Shown in pieces: positions 1 through 4,149 of a stretch of 6,325 nucleotides of DNA (positions are counted from its first letter, which is position 1; each line of letters starts with the position of its first letter). The DNA lies in the NCBI GenBank assembly GCA_017990155.1, contig JAGNOM010000170.1:1-6325 (forward strand). The letters run 5' to 3'. A model generated the notes under the pieces. That model made no database searches and had not been told where the DNA came from. It worked only from the letters and a program-made list of their open reading frames with translations. Origin of the DNA: Propionivibrio sp. GTDB taxonomy: Bacteria > Pseudomonadota > Gammaproteobacteria > Burkholderiales > Rhodocyclaceae. The position numbers and the translations under genes are program-made.

Positions 1-486
1 ATTCTTGATGGCGGAACGGGCGAAATTTCCCTCGGTGGCTCGCGCCTCAATCGCTTCATGAAAGATGTCGAAAATGTGACCGGGCACATGGGTGAAAGCG
101 AAGCCATGACGCCGGCTGAAGAAGCTGCGGGTGCGGAAACCGCATCACCGCCCGAGCAGGATGAGGAGACAATGGCGCCGGAGCAGCGTCAGCCGGACAC
201 GGACGTTGGCGATGTGGAGATTCTGGCGCAAGAGGCGCACGATACGCTGGAGCAAGTCTCGCAAAATGAGACTGATCCTTGGCAAGCGCTGACGCAGTTT
301 GGTGCGCAGCTGGTTTCTGCGCTCGGAGCGGCCAGTCATCCTGCGGCTTCGGCACATCCATGGATCGAGATAGACCCAAGTACCGGAGCTCAAAGCCTTA
401 AAGTGCCATTGCCGCCACCGGAAACGGCCGGAAAAATAGCCGATGCGCTCACCATGCTGGCAAACACCTTGCGCGGTCGGCGCTGA
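1..486 (+). CDS. Unrecognised acidic protein, C-terminal part (5' end outside window)
   Basis: The frame is open from the first base, so the gene begins upstream; 161 residues are visible before the TGA. The first in-frame ATG (position 58, residue 20 of the visible part) need not be the start. I do not recognise the family. Visible parts are a short N-terminal stretch with GGTGEISLGGSRLNRFM, then a low-complexity linker (about residues 30-75) rich in Glu, Ala, Pro and Gln, then a probably folded C-terminal region (about 80-161). That region contains DPWQALTQFGAQLVSAL, IEIDPSTG, a Pro-rich KVPLPPPE turn and a final amphipathic helix ending in RGRR. There is no signal peptide or membrane segment in the visible part. 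It converges on the kinase gene and is transcribed separately from the signalling genes, so its location says little about function. That it is a real coding sequence is fairly likely; its function is unknown. Confidence 0.65.
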   Translation: MLDGGTGEISLGGSRLNRFMKDVENVTGHMGESEAMTPAEEAAGAETASPPEQDEETMAPEQRQPDTDVGDVEILAQEAHDTLEQVSQNETDPWQALTQFGAQLVSALGAASHPAASAHPWIEIDPSTGAQSLKVPLPPPETAGKIADALTMLANTLRGRR

Positions 487-496
487 AGAGTACGAG

Positions 497-526
497 GAAA
501 AATCAGCGCCTTGATCAAGCGTTTTC
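497..526 (+). terminator. Weak candidate intrinsic terminator after the left gene
   Basis: Eleven bases after the TGA of the left gene lies a GATC-loop hairpin. CTT (510-512) pairs with AAG (517-519), and CG (507-508) pairs with CG (520-521) around a bulged C. TTTTC (522-526) follows directly, and GAAAA (497-501) can pair with it. The placement suits termination of the plus-strand gene, but the stem is short and bulged, so this is tentative. Confidence 0.3.
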
Positions 527-544
527 GGAGCCAATCAGGGAATG

Positions 545-563
545 CTTGCCATGGCATGGCAAG
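545..563. repeat. Near-perfect 19-nt palindrome in the convergent intergenic region
   Basis: CTTGCCATG (545-553) and CATGGCAAG (555-563) are exact inverted copies around one central G. As RNA it could form a 7-bp stem with a 5-nt loop on either strand. It lies between two converging genes, where a bidirectional terminator would be expected, but neither strand has a T-run after it. It could instead be a protein-binding site or a chance dyad. Confidence 0.45.
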
Positions 564-672
564 GTGACCGTTCGGAAACGCCCGTTCGGTTTCTGTCCGT
601 CAGACGAGAATCCCGTGCTGCATGGCCACCCGTGACCGGAGCGGGGCAGCGAACCGGCGCTGGAATTCGTTA

Positions 673-2028
673 TCACTGACCTGGTTTTGCCAGCGGCGCC
701 GTTTTCTGGCTTATTGGAAGAATCAAGCGGAAGGTCGTTCCTTTTTTCTGCTCACTTTCGACTTCGATGCGACCGCCATGCTTGCGGATGATTCCGTGGG
801 TGATCGACAGTCCGAGGCCGGTGCCGGTGCCGACCGGTTTGGTCGTGAAGAAGGGGTCGAAGATGCGATTAACGATCTCGGGTGGGATGCCGCCGCCCGT
901 GTCGGAGATTTCAATCCGGATGTAGTCACCTTCGCTCCGCGTACGCAAGGTGATCTGGCCGTGGTCGGGAATTGCCTGGGCGGCGTTGACGAGCAGGTTC
1001 ATGAACACCTGGTTGAGTTGCGAGGGGATGCACTCGATCTCGGGTATGTCGCCGTAATCCCTGATGACCTCGGCCTTGTACTTGAGCTCGTTCCAGACCA
1101 CATTCAACGTACTCTCGAGTCCTTGAGTGACATTCGACCAGTGCATTTCTGTCTCGCTGACGTGCGAAAAATCCTTCAAGTCCTGCACGATGCGCTTGAC
1201 GCGCTGCAAGCCGGCCAGGGACTCGTTAAGGAGATCGGAGACATCACCGCGCAGGTAGGCAAGATCGATTTCAGTCTTGATGCGCCCGAGACGTGTCGCG
1301 CTCTCCGGCCGCAACTCTGTTTCATGTTCCTCGTAGGCTGCGAGCAGCCGCAACAGATCATGGACATACGTCTGCAAGGCGCCCAGGTTGGAGTTGATAT
1401 AACCGACCGGATTGTTGATCTCGTGCGCCACACCGGCGGCCAATTGGCCGATCGAAGCCATTTTTTCCGACTGCAGCAACTGGTTGTGCGCCTCCTCCAG
1501 GCGATCGATCAGAATTTTTTGCTCGGCCTTTTCCTCTTTCAATGCCGCTTCGGCACGCAGCTTCTCGGCCAGCTGCTCCTGCAAAGCCTGGGTCAGCGTG
1601 GCGACTTGGCGAGTCAGCCGCAATTCGTCGGTCTGGTGCCGGTCGCGCACACACTTGGCGATGGCATCGGCCAGCAGGTGCATGTCGATCGGTTTGGTGA
1701 TGTAGCGTTCGACGCCGATCGCGAGGGCGCGACGGAGGTTGTCGCTGTCCTTGTCCGAAGTAATGACGACAATCTGCGCATCGGGATCCTCGGACTTGAT
1801 CGCGTCGCACATTTCCAGGCCGTTCATGCGGGGCATCAGGATGTCCGTGACGACGACATTCGGTTTCCAGTCGCGCCACAGTGCGAGTCCTTCAACCCCA
1901 TCGGCGGCGACGCGGATTTCAGACACGAATCGACTCGCCAGATGCTTGATCTGAGTCCTCAGGATCGGATCGTCGTCAACGAGCAGGACGCGCGCTTCGA
2001 TAATTTGTTGATCCGACTGTGCCGGCAT
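673..2028 (-). CDS. Soluble hybrid histidine kinase, REC-coiled coil-HisKA-HATPase_c
   Basis: This 451-residue cytoplasmic sensor kinase has a receiver domain in place of a membrane sensor. The REC domain (about 12-128) has the acidic pocket D18/D19, phospho-acceptor D62, T90 and K112 (TKP), all intact. A coiled coil (about 135-188) leads to the HisKA dimerisation helix with H-box AHEINNP and phospho-histidine H202. The ATPase domain (about 330-440) shows the N-box with N344 and N348, the G1 box DTGGGI (376-381), the F-box FDPFF (390-394) and the G2 box GTGLGL (402-407), so it should be catalytically competent. Predicted role: it autophosphorylates on H202 and passes phosphate to receivers, probably those next door, with its own REC tuning activity or accepting phosphate from another kinase. 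It is the last gene of the operon, 24 nt after the REC-only gene. The ATG at 2028 is preceded by GGCGGG with about 10 nt spacing. No membrane segments are visible. The family is clear; the partners are inferred. Confidence 0.95.
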   Translation of the reverse strand: MPAQSDQQIIEARVLLVDDDPILRTQIKHLASRFVSEIRVAADGVEGLALWRDWKPNVVVTDILMPRMNGLEMCDAIKSEDPDAQIVVITSDKDSDNLRRALAIGVERYITKPIDMHLLADAIAKCVRDRHQTDELRLTRQVATLTQALQEQLAEKLRAEAALKEEKAEQKILIDRLEEAHNQLLQSEKMASIGQLAAGVAHEINNPVGYINSNLGALQTYVHDLLRLLAAYEEHETELRPESATRLGRIKTEIDLAYLRGDVSDLLNESLAGLQRVKRIVQDLKDFSHVSETEMHWSNVTQGLESTLNVVWNELKYKAEVIRDYGDIPEIECIPSQLNQVFMNLLVNAAQAIPDHGQITLRTRSEGDYIRIEISDTGGGIPPEIVNRIFDPFFTTKPVGTGTGLGLSITHGIIRKHGGRIEVESEQKKGTTFRLILPISQKTAPLAKPGQ

Positions 2029-2052
2029 TTCGCTTTTTCCCGCCTTATTCCA

Positions 2053-2616
2053 TCAGTCGTCGAGCAGCGGTTCGTCAAGCAGCACGGAGCCATCCGCTCC
2101 CCATTTCACCTGCGTGATACCGGGTTCAATCGTTTCAAGGCGCCGGCGCTCGATCTCCTCGGCCGATATTTCACCGCGGGACAGCCGTACCTGATCGGCG
2201 AGGTTCTGGTTTTCCAGCGTCAGTTCGCGCAAGGTCAAGACTTGTCCCAGGGTGGCGACCAGTTCGTAATCGTTCCATGGTTTGGAGATGAAGCGACTGA
2301 TTCCCGCCTCGTTGATCGCACTGATCAATCCGTTGAGGTCGGCGTAGCCCGAGAGAATGAGTCGTGCCGCGTCCGGCTGGATTTCACGGAACACTTTCAA
2401 AAACTGGACGCCATTCATGACCGGCATCCGGTAATCGGAGAGCACCAGATCGTAGGGTGTGTAGCGTGCCTTTTCCAGGGCATCTTCCGGCGAGCTAAAG
2501 CATTCGACGGTCGCCTTGCTGACGTCGTTGCCTGTCGTCAGCGGGGTCATGGTGAGCAGACGGCGCAGTGCCTTGAGGATGGATTCGTCGTCATCGACGA
2601 TCAGAATTTTGCTCAT
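2053..2616 (-). CDS. REC-only response regulator with C-terminal tail
   Basis: This 187-residue protein starts with a receiver domain (about 1-122). The acidic pocket is D8/D9, the phospho-acceptor D61 (SDYRMP), the switch residue S89 (LSGYAD) and the conserved lysine K112 (SKPW), so it should be phosphorylatable. No known output domain follows. Residues 123-160 look helical, possibly coiled coil, and lead to a tail with EPGITQVKWGADGSVLLDE (about 164-182) that looks structured rather than random. It may be a phosphate shuttle or a protein-protein regulator rather than a DNA-binding factor, as no helix-turn-helix is visible. It is the middle gene of the operon, 9 nt after the HD-GYP gene. Its ribosome-binding site AGGA overlaps that gene's stop codon, so translational coupling is likely. 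The REC closely resembles the REC of the upstream HD-GYP protein (GYAD, AIN, KPW). The family is certain; the partner is unknown. Confidence 0.93.
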   Translation of the reverse strand: MSKILIVDDDESILKALRRLLTMTPLTTGNDVSKATVECFSSPEDALEKARYTPYDLVLSDYRMPVMNGVQFLKVFREIQPDAARLILSGYADLNGLISAINEAGISRFISKPWNDYELVATLGQVLTLRELTLENQNLADQVRLSRGEISAEEIERRRLETIEPGITQVKWGADGSVLLDEPLLDD

Positions 2617-2620
2617 GTCG

Positions 2621-2627
2621 TTTTCCT
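2621..2627 (-). promoter_or_regulatory. Ribosome-binding site overlapping the upstream stop codon
   Basis: On the minus strand the stop of the HD-GYP gene and the Shine-Dalgarno of the next gene share bases: TAGGAAAACGACATG. AGGA is 7 nt from the ATG at 2616, a good spacing that supports this start and suggests translational coupling. Confidence 0.75.
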
Positions 2628-3933
2628 ATGGCTTATCGGTGCGGACATAGATGGTTATGGCGTGGTTTTCTCGACGCGCGTAATCCTGAATCTGGCGAAC
2701 AAGAGAAACGTCGAGGACAAAGTCGGCCGACAGCAACAGCACCCCCTCGCGGCTGAGTAGATCGCGGGACAACACCATGCCCACTTTAAGGTCGGGGTGC
2801 GAGACCGGCCGCTCGCGAACGACCTCATGTTCGATGCCGCCGAGCAGGTCCACGAAGGCGTCGACGATCTGCGGATCATAGCGTTTGCCGCGGGACTGGA
2901 TCAGCAAGGTCTTCGCCTCATCGGCCGACATTCGTCGCTCGGCCAGGGTGCCGATCTGCATTCCATCGTAGTCGTTGACCACGCTCAGGACGCGTGCGCC
3001 GAGCGGGATGCGCATTCCCTCCAGTCCGTCCGGAAACCCCTGGCCGTCGAAACGCTCGTGGTGGGCCCGGACAATCGTCGAGACCGTCTTGAGTTCATCG
3101 AGCGGCATCAAGGCCGACTCGCCGGCCACTGCGTGTTTGCGATAGTGGACGAGATCTTCGCCCGTCATCCGCGAAACCGCGCGGCTTAACAAGTAGTCCG
3201 GAAAGCCGATTTTCCCGACGTCATGGAGCAGCGCGGCGAAGAAGATGTCCTGCTGTTGTTTGGAATCGACATTGAGCCTGGCGGCCAACTTGCGCGACAG
3301 ATCGGCGACACGCCGTGAGTGGCCGCCCATGGCGCCGCCACGCAGTTCCATCAGACCGGAGAACATCTTGATCGAAACGAGAAAATTCTGTTTCAGTTTC
3401 TCGTTGGCGAGATTGAGGAAGCTGTTGACCTGCTCGATTTCCGCCGTGCGCTGCTTTACTTTTTCCTCAAGATTGGCGTTGAGATCCTTCAACTGCTCGT
3501 TCTGCTCCTGAGTCAGCGCCAGCAACCGAATGTTTTCATGGACAAGGCGTTGCCGTTCGAGCGCATCGCGCACGATGAGTTGCAAGTCGTTGTCATCCCA
3601 CGGCTTTGCGACATAGCGGTAAATCTCGCCGCGGTTGATGGCATCAATCGTCGACGACACGTCGGCGTAGCCCGTCAGCAGGATTCGCATGGTGTTCGGC
3701 CAGCGCAGACGCACCTGTTCGAGAAATCGAGCGCCATCCATTTCCGGCATGCGCATGTCGGAAATTACCAGATCCACCGGCTCTTTTTCCAGGATTTCCA
3801 GACCGGCTTTTCCACTCTCGGCAGTGTGGATGGTGAAGCCCTTTGGACGCAGGAGCCTGCGGAGCGATGAAAGAATGCTCGGTTCGTCATCGACGAGCAG
3901 AAGGGTGGCCGCGGTTCCTGTCGTGTCGTTCAT
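2626..3933 (-). CDS. HD-GYP response regulator (REC-coiled coil-HD-GYP), predicted c-di-GMP phosphodiesterase
   Basis: This 435-residue soluble protein resembles the RpfG class. The REC domain (about 8-125) has D15/D16, phospho-acceptor D59, T87 and K110 (AKPW). A long coiled coil (about 128-185) links it to the HD-GYP domain (about 186-365). Predicted metal ligands are all present: H205 (GGHSRRV), H237/D238 in HDVGK with K241, H267, H291/H292 and D321. It should therefore hydrolyse c-di-GMP when its REC is phosphorylated. Oddities: the signature is GFP (299-301) instead of GYP, and the usual AD-x-FDALT segment reads VVNDYDGM (318-325). The residue four before H205 is Ala, where some trinuclear-metal members have Glu. 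A C-terminal extension (about 372-435, with LKVGMVLSRDL) is of a kind often found after HD-GYP domains. It is the first gene of the operon. The ATG at 3933 is preceded by a weak GAGA site. Confidence 0.94.
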   Translation of the reverse strand: MNDTTGTAATLLLVDDEPSILSSLRRLLRPKGFTIHTAESGKAGLEILEKEPVDLVISDMRMPEMDGARFLEQVRLRWPNTMRILLTGYADVSSTIDAINRGEIYRYVAKPWDDNDLQLIVRDALERQRLVHENIRLLALTQEQNEQLKDLNANLEEKVKQRTAEIEQVNSFLNLANEKLKQNFLVSIKMFSGLMELRGGAMGGHSRRVADLSRKLAARLNVDSKQQQDIFFAALLHDVGKIGFPDYLLSRAVSRMTGEDLVHYRKHAVAGESALMPLDELKTVSTIVRAHHERFDGQGFPDGLEGMRIPLGARVLSVVNDYDGMQIGTLAERRMSADEAKTLLIQSRGKRYDPQIVDAFVDLLGGIEHEVVRERPVSHPDLKVGMVLSRDLLSREGVLLLSADFVLDVSLVRQIQDYARRENHAITIYVRTDKP

Positions 3934-3997
3934 TTGACCGTCTCAACGTATTTTTCTATCTCGTGTATGGCGTATCCGGCTTTGCTCATGCGCCTAC

Positions 3998-4025
3998 AGT
4001 ATAGAAGGGTTCGGTTGTCGGTTCG
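3998..4025 (-). promoter_or_regulatory. Candidate promoter of the HD-GYP/REC/kinase operon
   Basis: A minus-strand TATACT (complement of 3998-4003) fits a sigma-70 -10 box, one base from consensus. The hexamer 16 nt upstream is CGAACC (4020-4025), a poor -35, so an activator may be needed. Predicted leader to the ATG at 3933 is roughly 55-60 nt. Confidence 0.35.
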
Positions 4026-4080
4026 AGGCTTTCGGCAGACAGCGTCTCGAGATCGCGGCCGCCCGGTCGAATCGTTCCAC

Positions 4081-4086
4081 TATACT
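4081..4086 (+). promoter_or_regulatory. Candidate -10 box for the GGDEF-EAL gene
   Basis: TATACT lies 63 nt before the ATG at 4150, implying a leader of about 55-60 nt. The region 16-19 nt upstream is GC-rich (GGCCGCC) with no recognisable -35, so the promoter would be weak, activator-dependent or read by another sigma factor. Confidence 0.3.
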
Positions 4087-4149
4087 GAACACGCAGACGG
4101 CGCAGGAACGTTTGTCTATCGCGCCGGATCCAATCCACTCACTGGGCAC

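Larger units (their letters stand above)
3934..4149. other. Divergent intergenic regulatory region
   Basis: This 216-nt non-coding stretch separates the minus-strand operon from the plus-strand GGDEF-EAL gene, so it should hold both promoters. It contains inverted CAGTATAG (3997-4004) and CTATACTG (4080-4087), a repeated GGTTCG (4008-4013 and 4020-4025), and a short palindrome TCTCGAGA (4045-4052) near the middle. No small ORF with a convincing start and no riboswitch-like fold was recognised. Confidence 0.7.

Noticed and set aside
568..593. Direct repeat CCGTTCGG (568-575, 582-589) with a possible GAAAC/GTTTC stem
   Set aside because: The stem is 5 bp with a 9-nt loop and lacks a T-run; the repeat is short enough to be chance.
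605..672. Terminator for the kinase gene downstream of its stop
   Set aside because: Only a short GU-containing stem near GGCCACCCGTGACC can be drawn, with no T-run on the minus strand; not supportable as an intrinsic terminator.
622..2760. Plus-strand open frame of 712 codons
   Set aside because: It is codon-aligned antisense to three well-supported signalling genes. It stays open because the sense strand lacks TTA, CTA and TCA codons and the three genes share a frame. Its translation shows no recognisable domain.
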